NCBI RefSeq assembly: GCF_031426495.1
Contig: NZ_JANPLK010000019.1
Location: forward strand, 1 to 64,000
Reading direction: 5' to 3'
Origin: Gemmatimonas sp.
GTDB taxonomy: Bacteria > Gemmatimonadota > Gemmatimonadetes > Gemmatimonadales > Gemmatimonadaceae
Length of the DNA stretch: 64,000 bases
Of the stretch, positions 43,873 through 52,793 are shown piece by piece. The notes under the pieces were generated by a model, which had not been told where the DNA came from, searched no databases, and saw nothing but the letters and a program-made list of their open reading frames with translations. How positions within the stretch are numbered: position 1 is the stretch's first letter; the number at the start of each line of letters is the position of its first letter. The translations under genes and the position numbers were made by a program.

Positions 43873-45707
43873 TGCGCGCCCGCGATGGGCGTGTACTTGA
43901 TGGCGAGATCGTGTTCCACGCCGTCGTGTTGCGGGAGCGCGAAGCGGTGATCGTGCATGTGCGCGATGTCACGCTGGAGCGCGCGTCCGTCCGTGCTCGC
44001 GCTGAAAGTGAAGCCCGCTTCCGCGCGTTCTTCGAGTACGCCGGCATCGCGATTCACGTGTTGTCGTTTGACGGCATCATTCTCGAAGCGAACCCCGCCT
44101 CTCAGGAGCTCTTGGGATACTCACCGAGCGAAGTCGTTGGCCGATCGGCAGTCTCGTTGTCACCCGAGGAAGACATCGAGGCCGCGCGGGAACTCGGCCA
44201 CGATCTTCGGACCGGGAAACGCGACTCGGTCACCATCGAGCGCCGCTTCTTCCACAAGGAAGGGCACGTGGTGTGGGGACAGCTCACGGTCTCCCGCGTG
44301 ACGCACGGCGGCGACTCACGCATGATCGGCATGATTCAGGACATCACCGAGCGCAAGCGCATGGAAGGCCAGCTGCTCAAGCAGGCGTTCCAGGACGACT
44401 TGACCGGCCTTGCCAACCGCGTCCTCTTCCGCGATCGCTTGCGGCACGCGCTCGAGCGACGGAATCGTAGCAACACTCGAGTCGCCGTCATCCTGCTCGA
44501 CCTCGACGGCTTCAAGCGCGTCAATGATTCGCTCGGTCACGCGGTCGGCGACGAGCTACTGCAGATCGTCGGACGCCGGATCGCCAGCACCGTTCGATCC
44601 GGTGAAACAGTCGCGCGCCTCGGTGGTGACGAGTTCTCCGTCGTCATTGAATCGATCGAACAGGGGGATGATCCAGAGGTGCTCGCGGAGCGCCTGCTGA
44701 TGTTGCTCCGCATGCCCATGCGCATCGGGGGACGCGAAGTCGTCGTCGGCGTCAGCATCGGTATTGCGATCGCCGACCTGCTGGACGATGAGGAGACCGT
44801 ACTGCGCAACGCGGACACCGCGATGTACGCCGCGAAGTCGTCGGGAAAGGCCTGCGTGCGACGCTTCGATCCCACGATGCACCGCGATGCGATGGAATGG
44901 CTGGAACTCGAGTCCGATCTGCGCATGGGTGTGGACCGGCACGAGTTCTTCCTCGAATTCCAGCCGCTCATGCGCATCGAGAGCGGCCGTGTGAAAGGCT
45001 TTGAGGCGTTGATCCGTTGGCAACATCCAAAGCGCGGGTGCATCACGCCGGGATTGTTCGTGCCGATCGCCGAGGAAACCGGCATGATCGTGCCGCTCGG
45101 GCGCTGGGTGCTGATGGAAGCATGCATGCAGGCGGCACGATGGACGCACTACGCCGCCGAGCCGCCATCCGTGAGTGTGAACGTGGCGGCGAAGCAACTC
45201 GACGGCGACAGCCTGATGGACGATACCAGGGCAGCGCTGCAGGTCTCCGGGCTCGACCCGAGTCGCCTGATTCTCGAGATCACCGAAAGCGACGTGATGC
45301 GCACGCCCGAGCTCGCGCTGGAAAAGCTGAATGCGCTCAAGGCGCTCGGCATCAAGCTCGCGATCGACGATTTCGGCACGGGCTACTCGTCGCTCAGCAA
45401 CCTGCAGTTCTTCCCGGTGGACGAGCTCAAGATCGACCGTTCCTTCGTGTCGCGCATTGAGGACGGTGACCGTGAGGCCGCGTTCGTACGCACCATCGTG
45501 TCGCTCGCCAAATCGATGGGGATCGAAGTCGTGGCCGAAGGCATCGAGGAAGTCGGGCAACAGCAGTTCCTCCACTCGATCGGCTGCGATTTCGGACAGG
45601 GGTATCTGTACAGCCGTTCACTGCCGGCCGGCGACGTCGAGGCCTTCGTGAAGCAGTCGAAGCAAGTGCTCCCCATGTTGTCGTCGGCCGGGAAGAAGTT
45701 CGCGTAG
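43755..45707 (+). CDS. PAS-GGDEF-EAL protein (diguanylate cyclase / c-di-GMP phosphodiesterase), downstream part
   Basis: 650 residues from the GTG at 43755; the true protein probably began at 43438. It holds the rest of PAS 1, a second PAS (about 92-200, ending ITERKRMEGQLLKQAFQDDLTGLANR), a GGDEF domain with the intact RLGGDEFSVVIE and an EAL domain with FEALIRWQHP. The EAL part also has DDFGTGYSSLSNLQFFPVDELKIDRSF and EGIEE, which are needed for activity. Both catalytic domains look complete, so it may make and break c-di-GMP. The FIST gene just before it probably supplies the sensor input. Confidence 0.9.
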   Translation: MLGQPIESLRLCGGDECLLTPMLAPNVPLPESGAPMEAMMRARDGRVLDGEIVFHAVVLREREAVIVHVRDVTLERASVRARAESEARFRAFFEYAGIAIHVLSFDGIILEANPASQELLGYSPSEVVGRSAVSLSPEEDIEAARELGHDLRTGKRDSVTIERRFFHKEGHVVWGQLTVSRVTHGGDSRMIGMIQDITERKRMEGQLLKQAFQDDLTGLANRVLFRDRLRHALERRNRSNTRVAVILLDLDGFKRVNDSLGHAVGDELLQIVGRRIASTVRSGETVARLGGDEFSVVIESIEQGDDPEVLAERLLMLLRMPMRIGGREVVVGVSIGIAIADLLDDEETVLRNADTAMYAAKSSGKACVRRFDPTMHRDAMEWLELESDLRMGVDRHEFFLEFQPLMRIESGRVKGFEALIRWQHPKRGCITPGLFVPIAEETGMIVPLGRWVLMEACMQAARWTHYAAEPPSVSVNVAAKQLDGDSLMDDTRAALQVSGLDPSRLILEITESDVMRTPELALEKLNALKALGIKLAIDDFGTGYSSLSNLQFFPVDELKIDRSFVSRIEDGDREAAFVRTIVSLAKSMGIEVVAEGIEEVGQQQFLHSIGCDFGQGYLYSRSLPAGDVEAFVKQSKQVLPMLSSAGKKFA

Positions 45708-45715
45708 CGGCGCGG

Positions 45716-48397
45716 TCAGCGTCGCCGTCGCCCCTTCCCAGGGTGACGATGCCCGCCGGGTCCGCTCTTACCGCCACCACGCTCACCTCCGCGAGCGCCT
45801 CCGCGAGCGTCTCCGCGACCGCGGTCGTGGCCTTTCCGCTCGACCTTCGGCTCCGTCGTGCGGGTGCGTTCATCATCGGTGAATGGCAAGTCGAGCTTGT
45901 GCTGCAAGTCGGCGAGCGTATCAGCCCGCACCGACCCGCGCTGCCCGCGCGGCACCACGAAGCGCACCGGACGATCGAGTGACGGCACCTCCTCCTGCAC
46001 CATCGTGCGCGCCACCTTCTCCGGCACCCGCAGCCGCACCACAGGCACCAGACGTCCGTCGTGCTCCTCCACGTCATAGTCCATCGGCACCGTGCGATCG
46101 CGGATCTCGACGGCCCCCGGCATGGCGCGCGCCTCGGCCACCTGCTCGTGACTCACGAAATCCCGCCGATCAATCAGCATCGGGATATTCCGGATCGACT
46201 CCCAGTTCGTGGCCGTGCCCATCTGCTGTTCGTACCACGCGGTGAGCTCCGCCTGCCCGAGACGCGGAGTGACCCCGCCCAGGCGCCGCCACACTTCGCG
46301 GATCTCCTCGACCACTGGCTGATTCCGGCGCACCGAGGCGTGCCGCAATTCATTGCGCGCCGCCGCTTCGGCCAACAGATGTCGCGCGGCCTGCGCGTGC
46401 TCTGGTGGGAATTCGTCCAGTCCTTCACTCTCGCGCGCGAGTTCGAATCCGAAGTAGGTGAGCCGTCGGCGCAACAACACCGGCGACTGCTTACGGTCAG
46501 GATCGAGGGCCAGCTCCGGCAAATGACGCTGCGCGTACTGCTTGATCAGTTCGATCGAGAGCTGCGTGCCCTCGATGCTGGCCCGCGGCACACCGAAGCG
46601 ATCGGCGAAGTAGCGTAGCGGGCCCGCCACCGCGCCCCAGCTGCCGCACACGCTCGTTTTCGACACGCGCGCTTCCTGACCATCCGTGGTTTGCTCCTCG
46701 ATCACGAGATCGAACGGCATGAAACGCGCGAGCAGATCGCCGAAGCGTCGCTGTACGTCATGACGCACCAGGGGCAGCGTGGTCGGCAACGGCATGCCGA
46801 CCGAGCGATAGACGCTGGCCATCGCGAGCGCGGCATCTTCCAGCGACTTCACCAGCACACCGCGCTGCTCGGCCCAGTGCGCGATCCGCTCGGCGTCGAA
46901 CATGTGCCGCGACAGCCCGTACACTTCCCCGATGTAGCCGGCCGCACGGAAGCCATCGGCGTAGACGTTGTACGCCGTGAGATGATCGCTGCCGCGCACC
47001 ACCAACCCTTCCAGATCGCGCCCTTCACGCGTCATGCGATGCAGCGAGTCGATGCCGCTCATCACCGCCAGCATCGGCAGCAGTTCGTCATCGCCGTTCA
47101 CGATGAGCTCACCCCAGGCGCGCTCCACCGGCAACGCTTCCACGGCCTTGCCGTACGCGGTCAGTCGGCCGTTTTCGATCAGTCCACGCGACTCGAGATG
47201 CGCGATCGCCTTGCGATACGCCACGCGATCGAGCGGCACCGGCAAGTCGAGCGCGTCCGCCTGCACGCCTAGGTCGGCGCAGGTGAGGGCCACGCGCTCG
47301 GAGTCACCCGCCAACTGGAAGTCCGGCGCCGTGGGCTTGAGCGTCTCGAACCGGATGTCACGATCGCTCAGAATGAACACGCGACCATTGGCCACGCGGC
47401 CATGCACGCGCCCGGCCATCTGCAGGATCTCGTTCGACCCGAGGTGCACACGCGTAAGCACGTTCCTTCCACGGTCGATCACGTTGGTGAACCGCGTATC
47501 GTCGATGATCACCGTGTCGAGCCCAGGCACATTCAATGCGCTCTGCCCGGCCGCCGTCATCGCGAGAAAGAACGGTTTCGGTACCACGCCCTCGAGGAAT
47601 GGACGGATCACGCGAATCGGCTCGCCGCCGTGATAGTGCGCCGCCGTAATGCGCGGATAGCGTAGGCGCACCCACTCGGCCGCTTCCTCGACCGACGCGC
47701 GAGTGGGCAGGAAGATCGCCACGCCGCGCTCCGAGCGGGACACTTTCTGCAGGAACTTGTCGTCAAGAAAATTCAGCGGCTGCTTACGCTCGACTTCGAC
47801 TTTTGCGGCCTTGGTGGCATCGAACGCCGACACCTGCAGCACATCGGCGCTCTCGAGATAGCGCGCATAGAACGTCGGGTCGACCGTCGCCGACAACCAG
47901 ATAAAGCGGCACCCCACGCGCTTGCCGAGGGCGAGACACAGTTCGAGCTCCGCGCTCGTCTGGTGAATCTCATCGACGACCAGCGTGTCGGTCGGCTGGA
48001 TGTCGCCATCCTGAAACCATCGGCGCGCGATGCCGGTCGTGATCACCACTACGTTCCACGACGGCGTCTCCGGCGTCGCTTCCCGTTCGCGGTTCACCAC
48101 GCCCGCTTTCAGCGCGGTCGTGCCAAGAATCGTTTCGGCGATGGGACGAATCGCCAGCGTCTTCCCGGTGCCCGTGCCGGCCACGATGCCAAACCCCTGC
48201 CCACTCGACGCCAGGCGCCGCAGGTCATCCCCGCGCGTACGCTCGAGGAACGTGTCGAGGTGCAAGCCGACCGCGAGTTCGATCGTCTCGCATGCCGCAC
48301 GGGTCGGTGCGATGACGATGACGCGCCCGGTCGGCGGCTTGGCCGCGACAAAGGCGTCGCGGTCGGGGGGTAGGTAACGATCTCGAGGAGTGCGCAC
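45716..48397 (-). CDS. DEAH-type superfamily 2 ATP-dependent helicase (HrpA-like)
   Basis: 893 residues from a GTG at 48395-48397. Walker A is GTGTGKT, the DExH motif is VVDEIHQ, motif III is WLSAT; the C-terminal helicase part contains the QMAGRVHGR motif VI. A long C-terminal domain follows, with a Gly/Arg-rich tail (RGGARGGERGGGKSG) suited to nucleic acid binding. Resembles HrpA/DHX-type RNA helicases but is diverged. The initiation codon is uncertain because no SD is seen. Convergent with the GGDEF-EAL gene (8 bp between). Confidence 0.88.
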   Translation of the reverse strand: MRTPRDRYLPPDRDAFVAAKPPTGRVIVIAPTRAACETIELAVGLHLDTFLERTRGDDLRRLASSGQGFGIVAGTGTGKTLAIRPIAETILGTTALKAGVVNREREATPETPSWNVVVITTGIARRWFQDGDIQPTDTLVVDEIHQTSAELELCLALGKRVGCRFIWLSATVDPTFYARYLESADVLQVSAFDATKAAKVEVERKQPLNFLDDKFLQKVSRSERGVAIFLPTRASVEEAAEWVRLRYPRITAAHYHGGEPIRVIRPFLEGVVPKPFFLAMTAAGQSALNVPGLDTVIIDDTRFTNVIDRGRNVLTRVHLGSNEILQMAGRVHGRVANGRVFILSDRDIRFETLKPTAPDFQLAGDSERVALTCADLGVQADALDLPVPLDRVAYRKAIAHLESRGLIENGRLTAYGKAVEALPVERAWGELIVNGDDELLPMLAVMSGIDSLHRMTREGRDLEGLVVRGSDHLTAYNVYADGFRAAGYIGEVYGLSRHMFDAERIAHWAEQRGVLVKSLEDAALAMASVYRSVGMPLPTTLPLVRHDVQRRFGDLLARFMPFDLVIEEQTTDGQEARVSKTSVCGSWGAVAGPLRYFADRFGVPRASIEGTQLSIELIKQYAQRHLPELALDPDRKQSPVLLRRRLTYFGFELARESEGLDEFPPEHAQAARHLLAEAAARNELRHASVRRNQPVVEEIREVWRRLGGVTPRLGQAELTAWYEQQMGTATNWESIRNIPMLIDRRDFVSHEQVAEARAMPGAVEIRDRTVPMDYDVEEHDGRLVPVVRLRVPEKVARTMVQEEVPSLDRPVRFVVPRGQRGSVRADTLADLQHKLDLPFTDDERTRTTEPKVERKGHDRGRGDARGGARGGERGGGKSGPGGHRHPGKGRRRR

Positions 48398-48463
48398 CTG
48401 TGAAATCTACTGCGGATTCGGCTTGCATTGGATCAATCAGGCGCGCGCCGCTAAATTTGAGTG

Positions 48464-49066
48464 ATGAGCACTCCGGTTCGCTGTACCTGGCCCGTCAAGG
48501 CACTGGACGTGGCGTATCACGATACGGAGTGGGGCGTACCGGTACATGACGACCGCACGCTGTTCGAGTTCATCACGCTCGAGGGGGCGCAGGCGGGACT
48601 GAGCTGGTCCACCGTGCTCGCCAAGCGCGCACACTATCGCGCCGCCTTTCAGCAGTGGGATGTCAGCGCCATTGCCGGGTTCGCACCGGCTCAGGTCGAC
48701 ACACTGATGCAGAACGCGGGGCTGGTGCGACATCGCCAGAAGCTGGTGAGTACCATCGGCAACGCCCGCGCCTTCCTCGCCATACAGGACGCGTTCGGGA
48801 GCTTCGACGCGTACCTCTGGCGCTTTGTTGACGGCACACCGATCGATCAGCGGCTCACAGCGTCGAGCCAGATGCCCACGCAGACCGCCATCTCCGATGC
48901 GATCTCCAAGGATCTCAAAGCGCGCGGATTTCGCTTCGTGGGCACCACCATCTGCTATGCGTACCTGCAGGCCGTCGGGCTGGTGAACGACCATCTGGTC
49001 TCGTGCTTTCGGCACGACGAGGTCGCCCGCGACCAGAACGCCCACCATCGACTCGACGCTCGCTGA
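48464..49066 (+). CDS. tag: DNA-3-methyladenine glycosylase I
   Basis: 200 residues from the ATG at 48464 (GTG three bases before). Removes alkylated 3-methyladenine from DNA by base excision. Signature residues are the zinc-binding RCTW, the YHDTEWGVP motif, GLSWSTVLAKR and the C-terminal VNDHLVSCFRH with Cys and His. Length fits Tag. It shares the A of its stop with the start codon of the next gene (TGATG), so the two are coupled. Divergent from the DEAH helicase gene. Confidence 0.95.
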   Translation: MSTPVRCTWPVKALDVAYHDTEWGVPVHDDRTLFEFITLEGAQAGLSWSTVLAKRAHYRAAFQQWDVSAIAGFAPAQVDTLMQNAGLVRHRQKLVSTIGNARAFLAIQDAFGSFDAYLWRFVDGTPIDQRLTASSQMPTQTAISDAISKDLKARGFRFVGTTICYAYLQAVGLVNDHLVSCFRHDEVARDQNAHHRLDAR

Positions 49067-49920
49067 TGTGGCGCGACGGCCTGTTCCGGTCGGGTGTTCC
49101 CACCATGATCGCCGGGATCTGCTTCCTCGCCCTGGCGTATGTCGGCGTCGTGCGTCGCGAACGACTGGCCGTGTATTGGGCGGCTGCCTGGGCGCTGCTG
49201 GTCGCGCGCTATGTGTGGAGCAGCGTGTGGGGCCTTCCGTATCCGTCACCGTGGATCGGGACGGCAGCCGCCATGCTGCGGGTGGGCTTCGCCATGACGA
49301 TCCTGGCTGGCACCGTTGCACTGCGCGGCGATCGTTTCCGTGTGTGGCTCATTCCGGCTGTCGCCATCGGCGTGCCGTTAGCCACGGGGGTGCTCGGCTC
49401 CGTGATGCGCTCTGGCGATCAGAATCGCCTCAATCTCAGCGTGATGCTGTTGCTGTTGCTGATCGCCGCGTGGCGATTGGCCACGGCCAGTGCGTTGCCT
49501 CGCTTCGAGCGCGCTGCGTCATCCATCTCGCTCGCCGTGTACGGGCTGGCGTCGTTCACGGCATCGCAGCTCCCCGATGGCGGCGCCGCGCTGGGCCGGG
49601 TGACGATGCTGGCATGGGCGTCGCAGCTGCTGGTTGGGATCAGCATTCTCGCCACCTTCTTCCGGCTCTCGTACGACGCCGAACTGGCGGCACGGCGCAC
49701 CGTTGAGCAGCGGCTCACGCAGGCCCTCAGCGGCTTCGTGCACATCTGCATGCACTGCAAAGCCGTTCGCGGCGAGCAGGATGCCTCGTGGCAGAAGCTG
49801 GAGACGTTCGTGGCCGAACGCACACAGGCCGTACTTTCGCACGGCCTGTGTCGTGATTGCGCTGAAGAGTACTTTCCCGACGAGACGAGCGGTCATTCGC
49901 CCGCGGTTGCCGGCGCATAA
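49066..49920 (+). CDS. Multi-pass membrane protein with C-terminal Cys-rich signalling-type tail
   Basis: 284 residues with seven to eight hydrophobic segments (about 10-27, 35-52, 63-82, 88-104, 122-137, 148-165, 177-197). The C-terminal 75 residues have two CxxC pairs: ICMHCKAVRGEQDASWQKLETFVAERTQAVLSHGLCRDCAEEYFPDE. This tail is a module found at the end of many two-component and PAS proteins. Here it is joined to a membrane domain, so it may be a membrane sensor. The start overlaps the tag stop. Convergent with the gene at 49933. Confidence 0.82.
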   Translation: MWRDGLFRSGVPTMIAGICFLALAYVGVVRRERLAVYWAAAWALLVARYVWSSVWGLPYPSPWIGTAAAMLRVGFAMTILAGTVALRGDRFRVWLIPAVAIGVPLATGVLGSVMRSGDQNRLNLSVMLLLLLIAAWRLATASALPRFERAASSISLAVYGLASFTASQLPDGGAALGRVTMLAWASQLLVGISILATFFRLSYDAELAARRTVEQRLTQALSGFVHICMHCKAVRGEQDASWQKLETFVAERTQAVLSHGLCRDCAEEYFPDETSGHSPAVAGA

Positions 49921-49932
49921 GCGGCCGAGCGC

Positions 49933-50913
49933 TTACCGCTGAATCAGCTTCACCCGCTGGCCGTTCTTGAAGATCTCGATGCGGTCGGCGCGTCCGTCGC
50001 GGTTCACGTCGGTCCAGACCTGCAGCAGTTCGTTGCTCTGATCAAGAAAGATCGCGCGCCACGGCACGCCGCCCCGTCCCTGATCAGGCACGCGCACGGT
50101 GAATTCGTTGGTACCGAGCCACTGCATGATGTCGCTGCTGGGCCGACCCTGCAGCACATCCGTCACCGAGCGCATGGGCGGCAGGACCTGCGGATAGGCG
50201 CGAGACGCGTACTCCGGCAGATCATCGCACCGACCATCCTTATCGAGATCGTTGCACACCGGCGGGCCATAGCGTTGGTCGTCGCACCAGCCGTCGCCGT
50301 CGCGATCGAGACACGTCGCCGAGCCGTATCCCGGTGGCCGGACGCCCGGCGCCTGCGCGAAGTAGCGCGGATCGTTCACCGCGCCCGGCACCACCACGCC
50401 GCCCGGCGTGATGTACCCGCCGTATGACCCTGTGGGCCCCTGCGGTGACACCGCGCTCCCCGGATACGACGAAGCCGGCGAAGAATTCGCCGGCTGATCA
50501 CCGTGGAGCTGCGCGTCCGTAATTTTTTTCGCTTCCCAGGCGTCCCTCGCCCGCGGATCCGCCTGAGAGAGATCAGGCGGAATCAGCGGAGCGCCCTTCT
50601 TGTCGGTGGGTTTCGCGAACCCCTTGATCGGCAGATCCGGCTTCTTCCCCTTCGCCGCATCCTCACCGTAGATCACGCGCCCGTTCGCCGGCTTGTTCCG
50701 CACGGCACTGGCACAGTCGGTCGGCGCCGGCTGCTGCGCGGCCGGGACCCCTTCGACCCACACACGGCACATGCCAGCCGGCGGCCGATAGTCCTTGGGA
50801 ATATCCGTTTTATCGTTTCTCTCGCTGCGACCCTGCGCGCTCGCGCGCTCCGCACCAAGCGTCAGGCTCAGTACGGCGGTCGTCGCCAGAATGCGCCAAT
50901 TCATCTGAAACAT
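49933..50913 (-). CDS. Secreted protein with calcium-type DxDxDG repeats
   Basis: 326 residues. The ATG at 50911-50913 is preceded by AGGAGG at good spacing, which decides the start. Signal peptide to about residue 26 (ASAQG). The middle is Pro/Gly/Ser-rich. Between about 195 and 225 two near-copies of a Cys-flanked DRDGDGWCDD / DLDKDGRCDD motif occur, like thrombospondin type 3 Ca-binding repeats, and a third, DVNRDGRADRIEIF, is near the C-terminus. No family is recognised. It may bind Ca2+ outside the cell. Confidence 0.82.
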   Translation of the reverse strand: MFQMNWRILATTAVLSLTLGAERASAQGRSERNDKTDIPKDYRPPAGMCRVWVEGVPAAQQPAPTDCASAVRNKPANGRVIYGEDAAKGKKPDLPIKGFAKPTDKKGAPLIPPDLSQADPRARDAWEAKKITDAQLHGDQPANSSPASSYPGSAVSPQGPTGSYGGYITPGGVVVPGAVNDPRYFAQAPGVRPPGYGSATCLDRDGDGWCDDQRYGPPVCNDLDKDGRCDDLPEYASRAYPQVLPPMRSVTDVLQGRPSSDIMQWLGTNEFTVRVPDQGRGGVPWRAIFLDQSNELLQVWTDVNRDGRADRIEIFKNGQRVKLIQR

Positions 50914-51128
50914 GCCTTCCTCCTGCAGGACATCGCGCGCCGTCCACCACGGAGAGCATACGGACGTCCCGATGTCTTTCTAGGGCAGGGTCCATGCCAC
51001 GACGGACCCGACCGTCGGCTGGCGCACTGCTGCGGTGTAAGTATCGGCACCACGGTACCCTACGGACAGGGGGAGGGATCGTGAGGTAACAGGCAGCGTC
51101 CGTAGGAGGGGACACTCACTGTCTTAAA

Positions 51129-51206
51129 AACAGTAAGGGGTATGGAGTACGGGGTATGGAGTGCGTGTTTCCCTACCCCCTACTCCCGACTCCCTACTTC
51201 GCTGTT
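51129..51206. repeat. Imperfect palindrome of GGGTATGGAGT-type words at the pfk 3' end
   Basis: Left: AACAGTAAGGGGTATGGAGT and a second GGGGTATGGAGT; right: CCCTACCCCCTACTCCCGAC and TCCCTACTTCGCTGTT. The halves pair imperfectly, around a loop at about 51163-51169. The last two bases overlap the first two bases of the pfk stop. A low-complexity, strand-asymmetric stretch (AG-rich against CT-rich) unlike nearby coding DNA. Similar in type to the other 3'-end palindromes here, but not in sequence. Confidence 0.7.
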
Positions 51207-52284
51207 AATCCCCAAACGAAATACCCATCATTCGGGCGGCCTGCACCACGTCATGGGCCGGGTCGACGCGCTTCGTTTCCTTGAGCACGTCGGCGATCGG
51301 GATGGTGACCAGGTGCGGCGACTGTAGCGCGACCATGTGACCCCAGCGCTTGTCGGCCACGGCCTGCACGGCTGCGGCGCCGAAGCGGGTGGCCAGCAGT
51401 CGATCGTAGCCGGTGGGTGATCCACCGCGTTGCAGATGTCCCAGCACCATGGAGCGGGTTTCCTTGCCCGTAATGCGCTGAATGTCGTACCCCATGCGTT
51501 CAGCGATCCCGCCCAGACGACGATCCTGCCCCGGTAGCGACGCGCCGATGATCGACTCCATACCACCCTTGGGCTTCGAGCCTTCGGCGACCACCACGAT
51601 GCTGAAGCGCCGACCGGCCGCGTCCCGGTCCATGATCTTCTCACAGACTTTCTGAATCTCCCACTCGATTTCGGGAATCAGAATGACGTCGGCGGTCCCT
51701 GCCACTCCGGCGTGCAGCGCGATGAATCCGGCGTCACGCCCCATGACTTCCAGCACCATGACGCGATCGTGCGACTCCGCCGTCGTGTGCAGCTTGTCGA
51801 TCGCTTCCATGGCCGTATTCACCGCGGTGTCGAAGCCGAACGTCGTCACCGTGCCGGGCACGTCATTGTCGATCGTCTTCGGCACGCTGATCACGCGCAT
51901 GCCCTTGGCCGCCAGCTGCGCCGCAATCTTCAACGAGCCATCGCCGCCGATCGAGATGATCGCTTCGATGCCGAGATTGCGGGCATTCTCCACGAGCTCA
52001 TCGGAGCGATCGACATTCTTCCACGTTCCGTCGGGCTGCAGAATCGGATACGCAAACGGGCTGCCGCGATTGGTCGTCTTGATGATCGTGCCGCCCTGAT
52101 TGGCGATGCCGCGCACCGTCTCCTCGGTGAGAGGGACGATTTCGTCTTCGCCAAGGAGCCCGGCGTAGCCGCGCTTGATGCCAAGCACGTCCCAGCCGCG
52201 GGTTCGGGCGGAGAGCACTGCCGCCCGGATGACGGCGTTGAGTCCCGGAGCGTCGCCGCCGCCGGTGGAAATCGCTATCCGCAT
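51205..52284 (-). CDS. pfkA: 6-phosphofructokinase
   Basis: 359 residues from the ATG at 52282-52284. Phosphorylates fructose 6-phosphate in glycolysis. The phosphoryl-donor loop is STGGGDAPGLN; ISIGGDGSL has Gly116 at the position that separates ATP- from PPi-dependent enzymes, pointing to ATP; PKTIDND, with Lys136 instead of Gly, is seen in group III PFKs. MEVMGRDAGFIALH and GHLQRGGSPTGYDRLLA match the fructose-phosphate site. All catalytic residues are present. Convergent with nothing; the same-strand gene at 49933 follows after the palindromic repeat. Confidence 0.94.
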   Translation of the reverse strand: MRIAISTGGGDAPGLNAVIRAAVLSARTRGWDVLGIKRGYAGLLGEDEIVPLTEETVRGIANQGGTIIKTTNRGSPFAYPILQPDGTWKNVDRSDELVENARNLGIEAIISIGGDGSLKIAAQLAAKGMRVISVPKTIDNDVPGTVTTFGFDTAVNTAMEAIDKLHTTAESHDRVMVLEVMGRDAGFIALHAGVAGTADVILIPEIEWEIQKVCEKIMDRDAAGRRFSIVVVAEGSKPKGGMESIIGASLPGQDRRLGGIAERMGYDIQRITGKETRSMVLGHLQRGGSPTGYDRLLATRFGAAAVQAVADKRWGHMVALQSPHLVTIPIADVLKETKRVDPAHDVVQAARMMGISFGD

Positions 52285-52346
52285 GTCAGAAGAGATGGAT
52301 CGAGTGGTTGGGAGTGATCGCGATAATCTATCGCGTCATCACGCAT

Positions 52347-52580
52347 TCAGGGCGTCGGGAATGCGGGTGCGCGCATCTGAACCCCGGCACCGGCAGCCAG
52401 TTGGCGCACGATGGTGTCTTGAGACGCGAGCACACCGCGCAGCGAGTCGATCTGCGCCTGCAGCATGGAATTCTCCTCGCGAAGCTCGCCCACGAGCGTA
52501 CCGAGGTCCATCACCGCCTGTCCCGAATTCAGTTCGCTGGCCGGGCTGGGGATGCCGCCGCCGGCGGTGGCCGCAGGCAA
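52347..52580 (-). pseudogene. Coiled-coil protein, probable frame break from its signal peptide
   Basis: From about 52580 the minus strand reads PAATAGGGIPSPASELNSGQ, then LGTLVGELREENSMLQAQIDSLRGVL, a clear heptad coiled coil, and ends in TGA. Directly upstream, a different frame encodes RRVATLIAIALTSLSATTAIA, a perfect signal peptide. The two look like one secreted coiled-coil protein broken near 52578-52585 by a one-base shift. A start codon for the signal part is also not obvious (TTG at about 52648). Either a decayed gene or an error; no family. Confidence 0.5.
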
Positions 52581-52793
52581 TGGCCGTGGTCGCAGACAGA
52601 CTCGTGAGCGCGATGGCGATCAGGGTCGCGACCCGGCGAGGCCCGGCCAACCGGTCAGCGTTGCGAAGCGCATGGCGGCGTAGTTCGGATGACACCGTTC
52701 GACAACCTCGGAGTGATCGTGTGATCCAGCGCGACGAGCAACGCGATGCTTCACGATATCGTCGCCGCGCCTCATCCACGACACCCTGCGCCC

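Noticed and set aside
46441..46460. GTTCGAATCC, a tRNA T-loop-like word
   Set aside because: Lies inside the DEAH helicase coding frame and no acceptor or anticodon arms pair around it.
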